This document shows positions 8,040 to 17,443 of a stretch of 32,037 bases of DNA, piece by piece; position 1 is the first letter of the stretch; each line of letters opens with the position of its first letter. Under the pieces are notes generated by a model that made no database searches, was not told where the DNA came from, and saw nothing but the letters and a program-made list of their open reading frames with translations. Both the position numbers and the translations under genes were made by a program. The stretch comes from Clostridiales bacterium. GTDB taxonomy: Bacteria; Bacillota; Clostridia; Christensenellales; UBA1750. Where the stretch lies: positions 1 to 32,037 of the forward strand of contig SVHB01000032.1 in NCBI GenBank assembly GCA_015056005.1, read 5' to 3'.

Positions 8040-9707
8040 TCAATTATATATGCATTTTATGGTGTAGGTGACGGGTGTTCCGTCAGAAAGATAAAGCGTT
8101 ATCGCGGCGTTGCCTGCGGGCATCGGGAAAACAATATCGGTGTTCATGTATGCCTGCTTATAGCTTCTTTCTTCCATGATATTGTAGGAGCGAAGCTGTG
8201 CCGGAGTATCGGGCGTATCCTCGCTGTAAACGGTAAAATGGAGGATATCGCTGTCCTTTGAAAATACATATGAGAGCGCTTCGCCGTTAAACAAAACGGT
8301 TTCCTGCGCGTTTTCAACGTCGTAGAGGATGAAGCTTGCATTTGCTTCTTCATCAAAGCACTGTGCAGCTATATATTTCCCGTTGGGGGAAACAAGGAAG
8401 GATTCTGCCGGGATCAGCTCCAGCTTGCTCTGACCGTTTAGAAGACAAGTGCGTATAAAGCCGTCGCTCAGATAATAAAGCCTTCCTGCGCCGGCAAAAA
8501 GCTGACCGTTCATGATATCCTCGTCGCCTATGGTAAAGACGCAGGTTTGTCCAAGCGAGTGCGCAAAAGGATCGAATTTCATTATGGTCTGATAAGAATC
8601 CGTGCCGGAAATGGCATAAAGGCAGTTATCATCGCCCCATGCGATATCGCTTGTAAGCACGCCCATGCCAAAGTCGGTAAGATCATAGGATTGTTCCCTT
8701 GCGATATCGTATATGAACACGCGGTATTCGCCGTTTTGCTCGTTTATCAAAGCCGCAAGCTCGCCGTCGCTTCTGATATCTGCAGCGATGCACCTGCCAA
8801 CAGGGGCATTTATGAGCTCTTTTCCTTCACCGCCGATTAAGTAGGTGAAGAGCTTTTCTTCACCGCCTGTGACTGTTTTGCTGAAAAGATAGGTCTTATC
8901 GGCAAATTCGCAGACGGGCTTTGCGCCGTATGCCCAAAGATGTGCTTCAACGGCAGTTTGGTTTTCGTCAAAGAGCCTGGGCGCATTCTGTGCTTTTATA
9001 AGCTGAAAATTTGTAAGGTAATCTGCGGTCAATCTGCCTTCGCTTATCTTGGCGATACGAACGGTATTTTCCGGGAAATCGTTTTTTTCTGTAAGCTCAG
9101 CTATGGCGCTTTGAGCCATGTCTTCGTCATCATAAGCGGTGGAGCCGATATAGACCATTTGGTTATCCGCAAAGGCCCAAGTGAAGCCGAACTCTTCAAG
9201 CCTTTCATCTGTACCGATAACAAAATATTTTGTGTCTGCATTGGAGGCAAGGGGAGATATCTCAATGCCAAGCTCACTGCCGTTTTCGCTCACGGAAAAC
9301 ACGATTGGATCTGCAAACTGAGCGCAGAAAACGGAATAACCGCCCTCGTCTATCATATAGTAGGCGCAGCCTGCGTTCGATACAAGCTCCTTTGAGTCAA
9401 AAGAGGTCACGGATGCGCGCACATACAGCCTTGAAGGGTTCTCGCTTATCGATATGCGGTATATCGGAAGCTCGCTGAGCGGAAGTCCGTCTGCTGAAAG
9501 AAAGTTCAGCTTAAAGGTATACGCCCCGCCGTTTTCGCTATACTGAACATCCCGCAAATGCACATCGCCCTGATAGCTCCCGGAGGAATGCAAAGCATCA
9601 TCCGAAAAAGCGGGCAGGGGAAATGAAGCGGCGGGATCGGATGCAGAACAGCCGAAAAGGCAGACACATACGATCAGGGTAAGCGTGATCAGAAAAGCGC
9701 GCATCAT
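8040..9707 (-). CDS. Large uncharacterised lipoprotein, possibly beta-propeller
   Basis: 555-residue exported lipoprotein of unknown function. The signal (FLITLTLIVCVCLFGC) ends in a lipobox with Cys at about residue 20. The N-terminal ~190 residues look beta-rich. From about residue 230 onward, repeated short beta-strand units with the form xxLYDVEN, VFIYDIAREQ and MKFDP resemble WD40/TolB or DPP-like propeller blades. This is pattern reading, not a family match. Its ATG overlaps the deaminase stop (ATGATG at 9707-9702), and ftsY follows 16 bases after it, so it appears translationally coupled. A second in-frame ATG at 9704 is possible. No catalytic motif was recognised. Confidence 0.8.
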   Translation of the reverse strand: MMRAFLITLTLIVCVCLFGCSASDPAASFPLPAFSDDALHSSGSYQGDVHLRDVQYSENGGAYTFKLNFLSADGLPLSELPIYRISISENPSRLYVRASVTSFDSKELVSNAGCAYYMIDEGGYSVFCAQFADPIVFSVSENGSELGIEISPLASNADTKYFVIGTDERLEEFGFTWAFADNQMVYIGSTAYDDEDMAQSAIAELTEKNDFPENTVRIAKISEGRLTADYLTNFQLIKAQNAPRLFDENQTAVEAHLWAYGAKPVCEFADKTYLFSKTVTGGEEKLFTYLIGGEGKELINAPVGRCIAADIRSDGELAALINEQNGEYRVFIYDIAREQSYDLTDFGMGVLTSDIAWGDDNCLYAISGTDSYQTIMKFDPFAHSLGQTCVFTIGDEDIMNGQLFAGAGRLYYLSDGFIRTCLLNGQSKLELIPAESFLVSPNGKYIAAQCFDEEANASFILYDVENAQETVLFNGEALSYVFSKDSDILHFTVYSEDTPDTPAQLRSYNIMEERSYKQAYMNTDIVFPMPAGNAAITLYLSDGTPVTYTIKCIYN

Positions 9708-10951
9708 TTTATAACACCAAGTTTTTGGGATGCGAGCTTTGCTTCAGCCATGATCTTTTCCTTGTCAAGGGTCAGGTATTCGCCGTTTTCGTAAAGTATC
9801 CTGCCCGCTGCCATGGTAAGCACAACATCGCTGCCCTGCGCGCTGTAGATCACATGCGCGATCGGGTCGGGCATGGGATAGGAATGTACGTTATTAATAT
9901 CAAGCAGAATGATATCAGCGTCCATGCCGATATCAAGAGTTCCGCAGTTATAAAAGCCGTTTGCCATTGCACCCGCTCTTGTTGCCATGTCAAATACCTG
10001 ATTTGAGGAAACGGCCTGAGCGTCATGGAGCACGCCCTTGTGAAGAAGGGCTGTCAGGCGCATTTCTTCAAACAGGTTAAGGGTGTTGTTTGAAGCATCG
10101 CCGTCGGTGCCAAGCGCTACAAGGCTGCCAAGATCAAGATGCTTTTTTAGCGGCAGTATGCCTGATGCGAGCTTTAAGTTGGATATCGGGCAGTTGGAGA
10201 TATAGACTTTCTTTTCCTTAAACTCCTGAGCGTCCTCATCGTTTAAGTAAACGCAGTGAGCCGCGATGCCGCCGAAATCGAACGCGCCTTCGTCAAGGAA
10301 AAGCTTTGCAGGGGTCTTTCCGTATTTTTTGATGCAGTTTTCGGTCTCCGAGAGAGTCTCGGAAATGTGTACCTGCATGGGCTTTTTATATTTGTGAGCC
10401 ACCTGACAGACCGAGCGGATGTATTCCATGGAAGAAGTATACTCTGCATGAACGCTGGTGCCCACGTTCAGAAGCTTGCTTTCGCTGCCGTATTCCCGTA
10501 TTATGCGCTCCTGGTTCTCGGGAGAGTTGCCCCAGCCGACCATTGCGCGCATTTTGCTTTCCAGCACGCTTTGGCAGATGATATCCATATGGAAATAGGT
10601 ATCGGCAAAGGAAACCGTGCCGAACCTGAGCATTTCGAGCATCGCAAGCTGAGTGCCTGTCCTTACGATATCGGGCGTGAGCCTATCCTCTATCGGGAAA
10701 ATGGTATCAAAAAGCCAGCTCTGGAGCGGTAGATCGCTGCCGACGCCGCGCATGAGCGCCATGGAAGAATGGCTGTGGGTATTGTGAAGCGCGGGCATAA
10801 GTATTCTGCCCGTGCAGTCTATCACCCTGTCGGCCTTTTCGCTGCCTGTTAATTCAGCTACAACGCCGTCTTTTGCAAACAGGTCGCCAAAGTGCGGTAC
10901 CTCGTTTTTTGATCTTATTATCAAAGCGTTTTTGAAGAGTATGCTTTCCAT
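9704..10951 (-). CDS. mtaD: Amidohydrolase, methylthioadenosine/S-adenosylhomocysteine deaminase type
   Basis: Cytosolic metal-dependent deaminase of the ATZ/TRZ-MtaD group, 415 residues. Members convert adenosyl thioethers such as S-adenosylhomocysteine or methylthioadenosine to inosyl forms. Metal and active-site motifs are visible: NTHSHSSMALMRG with its paired His, VHAEYTS, VHISET, AAHCVYL and the Asp in LGTDGDASNN. The segments SDLPLQSWLFDTIFPIEDRL and GTVSFADTYFH are characteristic of MtaD-like enzymes. AAAGGAAA lies before the ATG, 12 bases after htpG. The class is secure; the precise nucleoside substrate is inferred. Confidence 0.88.
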   Translation of the reverse strand: MESILFKNALIIRSKNEVPHFGDLFAKDGVVAELTGSEKADRVIDCTGRILMPALHNTHSHSSMALMRGVGSDLPLQSWLFDTIFPIEDRLTPDIVRTGTQLAMLEMLRFGTVSFADTYFHMDIICQSVLESKMRAMVGWGNSPENQERIIREYGSESKLLNVGTSVHAEYTSSMEYIRSVCQVAHKYKKPMQVHISETLSETENCIKKYGKTPAKLFLDEGAFDFGGIAAHCVYLNDEDAQEFKEKKVYISNCPISNLKLASGILPLKKHLDLGSLVALGTDGDASNNTLNLFEEMRLTALLHKGVLHDAQAVSSNQVFDMATRAGAMANGFYNCGTLDIGMDADIILLDINNVHSYPMPDPIAHVIYSAQGSDVVLTMAAGRILYENGEYLTLDKEKIMAEAKLASQKLGVIK

Positions 10952-10963
10952 GTCGTTTTCCTT

Positions 10964-12721
10964 TTACATGAATTTATAGGATCTTCTGATGAATTCAGCC
11001 ATGCGGCTCTGGGGCAGGCTGCCCTGCTGAAGCTCGGCAAGGTCATAGATATGCTTTGCAAACTCGCTCTTTTCCTCGTCGGGAAGGGAGATGAGCTTAT
11101 CGATAATGCTGCTTGCGATATTGAGCGTGATGGTCGCGGGAATGGGCATATCAAACTCATTGCCCCACATACGGGAATTCTCCTTGAACCTTCTCATCTG
11201 CTCGTCAAAAGTGAGGATGGCGGGCACGTCGATACCCTCAAGCTTTGCCACGTTTACGGTGAGCTTATCGTCTTCAACAGCCTCACGCATGATCTTTTCA
11301 AGCACTTCTTTGGTCGATTCGTCGTTTTCTTCTGCCTTGAACGCATCTGCAACATCGCTGTCGACTCTCTTGAATTTGAGCTCGGTTTCCTTCATTTCAA
11401 GGAAAGAGATGAAGTTTGCGTCAATGGGGGAGTCAAGCAGGGCAAGAGTTATTCCCTTTGCGGTGTACATATCGGCAATGGGAGCGTCCTTGTTGTCCAT
11501 GCCAACGTAATAAAGGCTGTTCTGAGTCTCTTTGGCCTTTTCTTTTGCTTCTTCGATGGTCAGGGTGGTGCTTTCGTTGGTCTTGAAGATAAGGCAGCTC
11601 TTTACCCTGTCGTAGAATTTATCGTCCCTCATGCAGCCGAACTTCACGAAAAGGGAGATATCGTCCCAAACCTTTTCAAACTGCTCGCGGTCGGTCTTGA
11701 AAAGGGAGGTCAGCTTGTCCGCGGCTTTCCTGCTTATATGCCCGGAAAGCGCTTTGACCTGCTTATCGCTCTGCAGGAAGGAACGGGAAACGTTAAGGGG
11801 GATATCGGGGCTGTCGATAACGCCTTTTAAGAGCAGGAGGTAATCGGGGATGATCTCCTTGATGTTCTCGGCCACGAATACCTGACGGCAATAAAGCTTC
11901 ACGCAGCCGTCGTTTATGGAATAATCCTGACGGATGCGGGGGAAATACAGAATGCCCTTCATGTTGAAGGGGAAATCGATGTTTAGGTGTACCCAGAAAA
12001 GGGGATCTTCCCATGTGCCGAAGGTCTTTTTATAAAACTCCTTGTACTCATCGTCGGTGATATCGCCGGGCGCTTTGAGATAAAGGGGCTTGGTATCGTT
12101 TATGGGAGTTTCATCCTCACCGACATAGATGCTCACGGGCATGAAATTGAGATACTGCCTCATCACCTGACGAACCTTGGATTCTTCGAGGTATTCTTCG
12201 GCATCCTCGGATACATGCAGGATAACATCGGTGCCGCGCTGAGCTCTGGTGCCTTCGCCCATTTCGAACTCAAGACCGCCGTCGCTTACCCACATGGCGC
12301 TTTTTGCGCCTTCCTGATAGGAAAGGGAGTTAATGATGACTTTGTCTGACACCATAAAAGCGCTGTAAAAACCAAGACCGAAATGGCCGATGATGTTCTC
12401 GGCCTCGGCCCCGGTCGCTTTAAGTTTGTCTATGAATTCCTGTGCGCCCGAAAACGCAACGTTGTTGATATAACGGTCGATCTCGTCTTTGGTCATGCCG
12501 ATACCGTCATCACTGAAGGTGATGGTACGCTTTTCCTTGTCGACCGTGACCTTTACGCGCATATTATCGGTGCTGTCGCCGGATATTGCGGCGTACTTGC
12601 TCACAGCATCGCAGCCGTTTGCAACGAGCTCTCTTATAAATATATCCTTATCGGAATAAAGCCACTTTTTTATGATGGGGAGCAGATTCTCCGCATGAAT
12701 GGAAAGGTTGCCTTTTTGCAT
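10964..12721 (-). CDS. htpG: Molecular chaperone HtpG (Hsp90)
   Basis: ATP-dependent Hsp90 chaperone, 585 residues, shorter than E. coli HtpG (about 624). The GHKL ATP-binding domain contains ELVANGCDAVSK (the N..D motif, usually NASDA), DDGIGMTKDEI and GHFGLGFYSAFMV. The middle domain has the conserved VSRSFLQSDKQVK arginine segment, and a C-terminal dimerisation region follows. GAGGTGA precedes the ATG by 8 bases. It heads the run htpG, deaminase, lipoprotein, ftsY behind a sigma-A-type promoter. No CIRCE element is present. Confidence 0.97.
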   Translation of the reverse strand: MQKGNLSIHAENLLPIIKKWLYSDKDIFIRELVANGCDAVSKYAAISGDSTDNMRVKVTVDKEKRTITFSDDGIGMTKDEIDRYINNVAFSGAQEFIDKLKATGAEAENIIGHFGLGFYSAFMVSDKVIINSLSYQEGAKSAMWVSDGGLEFEMGEGTRAQRGTDVILHVSEDAEEYLEESKVRQVMRQYLNFMPVSIYVGEDETPINDTKPLYLKAPGDITDDEYKEFYKKTFGTWEDPLFWVHLNIDFPFNMKGILYFPRIRQDYSINDGCVKLYCRQVFVAENIKEIIPDYLLLLKGVIDSPDIPLNVSRSFLQSDKQVKALSGHISRKAADKLTSLFKTDREQFEKVWDDISLFVKFGCMRDDKFYDRVKSCLIFKTNESTTLTIEEAKEKAKETQNSLYYVGMDNKDAPIADMYTAKGITLALLDSPIDANFISFLEMKETELKFKRVDSDVADAFKAEENDESTKEVLEKIMREAVEDDKLTVNVAKLEGIDVPAILTFDEQMRRFKENSRMWGNEFDMPIPATITLNIASSIIDKLISLPDEEKSEFAKHIYDLAELQQGSLPQSRMAEFIRRSYKFM

Positions 12722-12756
12722 GTTTTTTCACCTCAACAAAAAATGTGCTACATTAT

Positions 12757-12784
12757 ATTGTACCGCAATACCATTTTTTGTCAA
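12757..12784 (-). promoter_or_regulatory. Promoter of htpG
   Basis: On the minus strand TTGACA (12784-12779), 16 bases and TACAAT (12762-12757). An overlapping TATAAT (12757-12752) could shift the start site. Confidence 0.65.
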
Positions 12785-12800
12785 GCAAGCCGATTTTTGT

Positions 12801-15197
12801 TTACAAAGAGCTCGAAGAGAAGACCGCTCTTTGCCAGAAATATTTGCTCTTGCCCATGTTTTCAAGCATCTGGCTTTCAAGCGAATCATGGAGGAAGAAT
12901 ATTCTCCTGAGCTCGTCATCGGTGGGGGCAATATTGCCGTATCTTGATCTCATTATGATCTCGCCCGCCATCTTCATTGTGTATGTGCCGATGCGAACGA
13001 ACCTGTCTGCCTTTTCGCAGTAGGAAAGTACGGTCTCTCCGTCCTTCATATCAACGCCGAAGAATTCCAGCTGCTTTATTATGTCGCTGTAATAGAAATC
13101 CGCCACGGATGAATTATCGGAGAATTTCTTCTTCACTCTTTCAAGATCATAGTTCCTGAAATAGCGGTTGAAGATATAACGATAAAGCAGATACAGCAAA
13201 ATAAACGCAACTATGACCGACGCTGCGATAATGAGCAGTTTGAGCATAAGTTCGTTCTGGCTATTGTCGTTGGAAGTAAGATTGATAAGGTCAGATTCAG
13301 AAAGAGGCGGCTCGTCGGTTATCTCCTCTTCCGGGATATCGCCTGCGTAGTTGTCGGGATCCGGAGTATGCACAACGGGCGCAGACACTCTTTCTTCCTC
13401 CGGGAAAGGAGATGTGTCAAAGCCCAGAGGATCGAAGGTGACCCAGCCGATGCCTTTTAAGTATACCTCGCACCATGCGTGCGCGGTGGAAACTGCGGTG
13501 AGCCATCTGTTGCTGTACATGTTGTATATGGAGTTATCCTCCTTCATGCCGTAGCCAAGAACGTATCTCGCGGGCAGCCCTGCGCTTCTTGCCATTACGG
13601 TCATAGCGGATGCATAGTATACGCAGTAGCCTTCCTTGGTTTCAAGGAAATAATCGACAAAATCCCTGTCCTCGGGCGGATCGCCGGGCTCTGTTGTATA
13701 AGTGCAGTTTTCTTTAAGCCAATCCTCGATCGCCTTGGCTTTTTGGTAAGGCGATTCGATGCCGTCGGTCAGACTCAAAGTAAGATCCCTGACAGACTGC
13801 GGAAGGGTCTCAGGAAGGGTGGTGTAGATTAAAGCAATATCTTCATAAGCCCTGTCGCCGCGGTTCTTGAGCATTTCTTCGAGCTTTGCCATGTTTTCGT
13901 CAAAGCCGTCTAAATTCCTGTCAAGGAACCTTGCGGTGACGGTATAGCCGTCTTCAATAAGCTCAAGATCGCCCGTGAACAATTCGCCCTGAGAGTTAAA
14001 ATAAATGGGCGCTGCGTCCACCCTCTTTGGGCGAACGATATCGCTGACGCTGCCAAAGGACATATAGGTAAGATCCTTTTTGACGGTGGCGTAAAGTTCC
14101 ACTTTAAGCTCTCTGCTCATTTTGTCATAGAGCTTTTTGACCTCTCCCGAGCCTGCGGGAAGGTCAAGCGAGAACGCCTTGTTCTTTCTCGTGCGCCAGA
14201 TAAAGCTGTCAAAGCGGAACCTGCCGTTTTGCTCTGTATCTACCCACGAATTGCCCGTGTAGGTATCGTATACGCTGGATTTGAGCAGCACGGGAACATC
14301 GGTGGTTGCGCTCATAAGCTTTCTGTTGTTCAGCTTTATATTGCCGCCAAGCCTTGTTCCCAGCGGCTTTAAGCCTGCGACGGTGATCGAAAAATCGATG
14401 TCGGAATAATTGCCTGTGTAATAATTGTAAGCATCGGTCAGATCGCGGATGGCAGTGTTGATAAAATCGCTTCTCCAGACTCCGTCGTTTTTGGGTACTA
14501 TCATAACGCTGGTGAATGCACAGACGACAGCCAAAGGTACTGCGATCATCTGTGCGTAATGCCTTGGCACGCTTTTGTTTTTATCGCCGTTATGATATTT
14601 GAGCGATCTGTTCATCACTCTTGGCAGTGCGCCGCCAAGGGACATCAGCATAAGGAGTATCACGGTATGATAGGATTCAATGCTGTAATAATAAAGCAGC
14701 ACTATAAGCACCGCGCAGGGCAGGAAAAGCGCGGTAAAGGAAAAGAATTTGCGCACAAAGGCATAAAGAAATATACCCAAAGGCAGCATGAGCAGAGCTT
14801 CGACCAGATAAACCGAGTTGTTTTCCGAATAAGGATAAAGCTCCGGCATACCGGAAATGCACCAGCCGATAAAGCCCTTCCAGTAATCCGCAAGTATGGA
14901 AAAATCGTCGTACCTTAAATAAAGCACGAATATTACTAACGATAAAACGATGAGTATCGAAGGCGCTATCCACCATTTTTTTGCGCATATGGAGATGATC
15001 AGGGTTATAAGTGCAGCCGTGATCACGATCTGTGAAGGCGTGCACTCATAGCCTATAACCTGGAACGCGCAAAGGGAAAGCGAAGCAAGCAGAGTGAATA
15101 CGACCGTAAAATCGATAAGCCATGTTGCGATGCGCGGGATATCTACCCTTGCACGCAGCGCCTGAAAATTGCTTTTTGCCGCAGTTATAGCCGTCAT
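12801..15197 (-). CDS. Membrane-anchored transglutaminase-like protein (TgpA/DUF3488 type)
   Basis: 798-residue membrane protein with a cluster of about six or seven helices at the N-terminus (residues ~20-230), a long extracytoplasmic region, and a transglutaminase-like cysteine-peptidase fold. The catalytic triad is visible: Cys525 in EGYCVYYASAMT, His573 in TAHAWCEV and Asp589 in FDPLG. One further helix (LLIIAASVIVAFILLYLLY) precedes a cytoplasmic tail. It is the last gene of the MoxR-DUF58-transglutaminase triad, and its ATG overlaps the DUF58 stop (ATGA). Homologues are thought to act on envelope proteins, but the substrate is unknown. Confidence 0.93.
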   Translation of the reverse strand: MTAITAAKSNFQALRARVDIPRIATWLIDFTVVFTLLASLSLCAFQVIGYECTPSQIVITAALITLIISICAKKWWIAPSILIVLSLVIFVLYLRYDDFSILADYWKGFIGWCISGMPELYPYSENNSVYLVEALLMLPLGIFLYAFVRKFFSFTALFLPCAVLIVLLYYYSIESYHTVILLMLMSLGGALPRVMNRSLKYHNGDKNKSVPRHYAQMIAVPLAVVCAFTSVMIVPKNDGVWRSDFINTAIRDLTDAYNYYTGNYSDIDFSITVAGLKPLGTRLGGNIKLNNRKLMSATTDVPVLLKSSVYDTYTGNSWVDTEQNGRFRFDSFIWRTRKNKAFSLDLPAGSGEVKKLYDKMSRELKVELYATVKKDLTYMSFGSVSDIVRPKRVDAAPIYFNSQGELFTGDLELIEDGYTVTARFLDRNLDGFDENMAKLEEMLKNRGDRAYEDIALIYTTLPETLPQSVRDLTLSLTDGIESPYQKAKAIEDWLKENCTYTTEPGDPPEDRDFVDYFLETKEGYCVYYASAMTVMARSAGLPARYVLGYGMKEDNSIYNMYSNRWLTAVSTAHAWCEVYLKGIGWVTFDPLGFDTSPFPEEERVSAPVVHTPDPDNYAGDIPEEEITDEPPLSESDLINLTSNDNSQNELMLKLLIIAASVIVAFILLYLLYRYIFNRYFRNYDLERVKKKFSDNSSVADFYYSDIIKQLEFFGVDMKDGETVLSYCEKADRFVRIGTYTMKMAGEIIMRSRYGNIAPTDDELRRIFFLHDSLESQMLENMGKSKYFWQRAVFSSSSL

Positions 15198-16384
15198 GCA
15201 AGTCCCTCCCCTAAAAGCTTTTCGATATCGTCGCCGTAGTTTACTCGGATAACATTTGCGTTATACAGCTTCTTTTCGTTCTCGCTGTCCAGCGATGCAT
15301 CACCCTGACACACGATAACGGTAGAGCGCACGTCAAGACCGGCGGCTTCATTTAAGACATCCACCAGAGCGTCGGTTATCCTGCTTGTGAGCACATAAAT
15401 TGCGTATATCCCGTCCTTGTTGCTTTGGGTGGCGGCACTAAGCGTTTGAGCAATATCCCTTTGCGCATCAAAGGGCAAAAGCGCAAGGTAATCATAAACG
15501 GGGTTGAAGCCGCTTCTGCCGTAGATGGTCATATGCTCATCTCTGCTTGAGTCATATATGTCGCAGGGATGGTGCTGCGCGGATGCGTGATACAAAAGCG
15601 CAGCGGTGCATTCGCAGACAACATCGGCATACAGATGCTGATCCTCGCCCTCAAAGGTCTTTTTGTCATCTATAAAGAACAACGACCTCGTTTCTCTGGG
15701 GAGATCAAACTGCTTCACAAAAAGCTTTTGCTTTGCAAAGGACTGCTTCCAGTGGATGCGCTTTGCAGCATCTCCCTTTTGATATTCTTTAAGATCGGCA
15801 AAGCTGTCACCCGAAGGCGCGGCATCAAGGTTGAAGCCGTCAAACTCCTTTGTATCGCCGGAATTGGACTTGATATTGGGCAGAAGGTTGAGCCTTGGGT
15901 ATACCATCAGCTCAATCTGCTTATAGTAGGGAAGCCGGCGCATATCCATCTTCATGGGGCAAAGCCCGAATATATCGGTGAATTCAAGCATTGTCATGCC
16001 TATAAAATGCACGCCCCTGTAGCTTACGTCGATAGGCAGATCAAATTCGATCTTATCGTTCGGCATAAGGTTGAAGGAAAGATCAATCTGCTGTTTTTCG
16101 GATACGGACTTAACATGCACTTTCATCATGTTGAAAGGAAAGGGCTTGTCGTTAAATATACCAAGCTTTAATATCAGCTCGTCACCCTTTACCGTGCGCC
16201 TGTTTTCCACCTTTTGGGTATAGGAAAAAGAAGCTATCGTCCATATGTTCAGCGCAAGCGAAAAAAGCACAAGGAAGAGCTGGAAAAAGAACACTATGTA
16301 ATACGCGCTGATGCCGTTTATCAGACCGCCTAAGAGCGTGAGCACCATGAGCGTATAATATATGATCCGGTAGAGCCTTATCAT
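15194..16384 (-). CDS. DUF58 domain protein (MoxR-associated)
   Basis: 396-residue protein with two N-terminal membrane helices (IIYYTLMVLTLLGGLIN and YIVFFFQLFLVLFSLALNIW). The DUF58 core motif SGDSFADLKEYQKGDAAKRIHW sits at about residues 190-212. The C-terminal part resembles a von Willebrand A-like fold. The gene overlaps both neighbours by four bases (ATGA), so translation of the three genes is probably coupled. DUF58 proteins work with MoxR ATPases in assembly or chaperone-like roles; the client here is not known. Confidence 0.92.
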   Translation of the reverse strand: MIRLYRIIYYTLMVLTLLGGLINGISAYYIVFFFQLFLVLFSLALNIWTIASFSYTQKVENRRTVKGDELILKLGIFNDKPFPFNMMKVHVKSVSEKQQIDLSFNLMPNDKIEFDLPIDVSYRGVHFIGMTMLEFTDIFGLCPMKMDMRRLPYYKQIELMVYPRLNLLPNIKSNSGDTKEFDGFNLDAAPSGDSFADLKEYQKGDAAKRIHWKQSFAKQKLFVKQFDLPRETRSLFFIDDKKTFEGEDQHLYADVVCECTAALLYHASAQHHPCDIYDSSRDEHMTIYGRSGFNPVYDYLALLPFDAQRDIAQTLSAATQSNKDGIYAIYVLTSRITDALVDVLNEAAGLDVRSTVIVCQGDASLDSENEKKLYNANVIRVNYGDDIEKLLGEGLA

Positions 16385-17337
16385 TTTGTTCCCGGCACCC
16401 TTAAATTCATGATGATATTGCGGATAACGGTGTAGGCGGTCTGTCCCTTGAAGGTGGCCTGAGTGTTCATAACGAGCCTGTGTGCAAGTACGCTCTGAGC
16501 CAGGAACTGAACGTCATCCGGGATAACATAATCCCTGCCCCTGAGCATCGCAAGCGCCATGGAAGCGTTCATGAGCGCAAGGCTGCCTCTGGGCGATACG
16601 CCAAGCTGAACATATTCGTTCTTTCTTGTAGCGTCAGCGATTGAAACGATGTAATCCATAACGGAATCCGAGCAGGTGACCGCCTTGCATTTTTCCTGAA
16701 GATCAAGGATATCCTGCGCGCTTGCCACTTTATTAAGCTCCTTTACCGGAACGCTGCCCTTGTTCTTTTTAAGTATTGCGATCTCGTCACCCTTTTCGGG
16801 GTAACCCATTTTTATGCGCATAAGGAACCTGTCGAGCTGCGCCTCGGGCAGGGGATAGGTGCCGGTAAGATCCACTGGGTTCTGAGTTGCAAGCACCATA
16901 AAGGGCTTAGGGACCTCGTAGCTTACAGAGTCGATGGTAACGGTGCCCTCCTGCATGACCTCAAGCAGCGAACTCTGAGTCTTGGGGCTTGTGCGGTTGA
17001 TCTCGTCGGCAAGCACCATCTGGCTCATTACCGCGCCGAACTGGACCTGCTTTTCGCCCGTTTTCATATCAAACATGGTATAGCCTGTAACGTCGGAAGG
17101 GAGCACATCGGGGGTAAACTGCACTCTTTTGAAACTGCAGCCAAGGCTTTTGGCAAGCGCCGATACAAGCGTGGTCTTGCCAAGACCGGGAACATCTTCT
17201 ATGAGAACATGACCTGAGCAAAGAAGCGCAGTGAGCACAAGGTCTATGACCTCGCCTTTGCCGACTATGACCTTTTCAATATTGGATTTGATGTCCTTCA
17301 GCAGCTGATCAGCGCTGCGGGTAGTGTTTTCCTGCAA
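16381..17337 (-). CDS. MoxR-family AAA+ ATPase
   Basis: 318-residue AAA+ ATPase of the MoxR class, thought to act as a chaperone for DUF58 or VWA partner proteins. Walker A is GLGKT (residues 51-55), Walker B is LADEINRTSP, sensor 1 is ATQNP, and the arginine-rich PEAQLDRFLMRI segment follows. The SPRGSLALMNASMALAMLRG lid motif is typical of the family. It is the first gene of the triad, with its own promoter (TTGCCA-17-TATAAT). Confidence 0.95.
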   Translation of the reverse strand: MQENTTRSADQLLKDIKSNIEKVIVGKGEVIDLVLTALLCSGHVLIEDVPGLGKTTLVSALAKSLGCSFKRVQFTPDVLPSDVTGYTMFDMKTGEKQVQFGAVMSQMVLADEINRTSPKTQSSLLEVMQEGTVTIDSVSYEVPKPFMVLATQNPVDLTGTYPLPEAQLDRFLMRIKMGYPEKGDEIAILKKNKGSVPVKELNKVASAQDILDLQEKCKAVTCSDSVMDYIVSIADATRKNEYVQLGVSPRGSLALMNASMALAMLRGRDYVIPDDVQFLAQSVLAHRLVMNTQATFKGQTAYTVIRNIIMNLRVPGTK

Positions 17338-17380
17338 AACATATCCCTCGCTTTATTTGATTTTTTTTGTTTATATATCA

Positions 17381-17409
17381 ATTATACATACAATAAAAGG
17401 CATTGGCAA
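17381..17409 (-). promoter_or_regulatory. Promoter of the MoxR operon
   Basis: On the minus strand TTGCCA (17409-17404), 17 bases and TATAAT (17386-17381). It starts just after the T-tract of the MATE terminator. Confidence 0.75.
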
Positions 17410-17410
17410 T

Positions 17411-17438
17411 AAAAAATCGGCATGCAAAAGCATGCCGA
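17411..17438 (-). terminator. Terminator of the MATE gene
   Basis: Perfect 9-bp stem TCGGCATGC/GCATGCCGA with an AAAA loop (TTTT in the minus-strand transcript), followed on the minus strand by TTTTTT. It lies 6 bases after the MATE stop codon. Confidence 0.9.
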
Positions 17439-17443
17439 AATAT

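Noticed and set aside
11051-11830. 259-residue plus-strand frame opposite htpG
   Set aside because: htpG is unmistakable on the minus strand; the frame is a codon-bias shadow.
12722-12800. CIRCE heat-shock operator before htpG
   Set aside because: No TTAGCACTC-N9-GAGTGCTAA-like repeat is present, only a sigma-A-type promoter.
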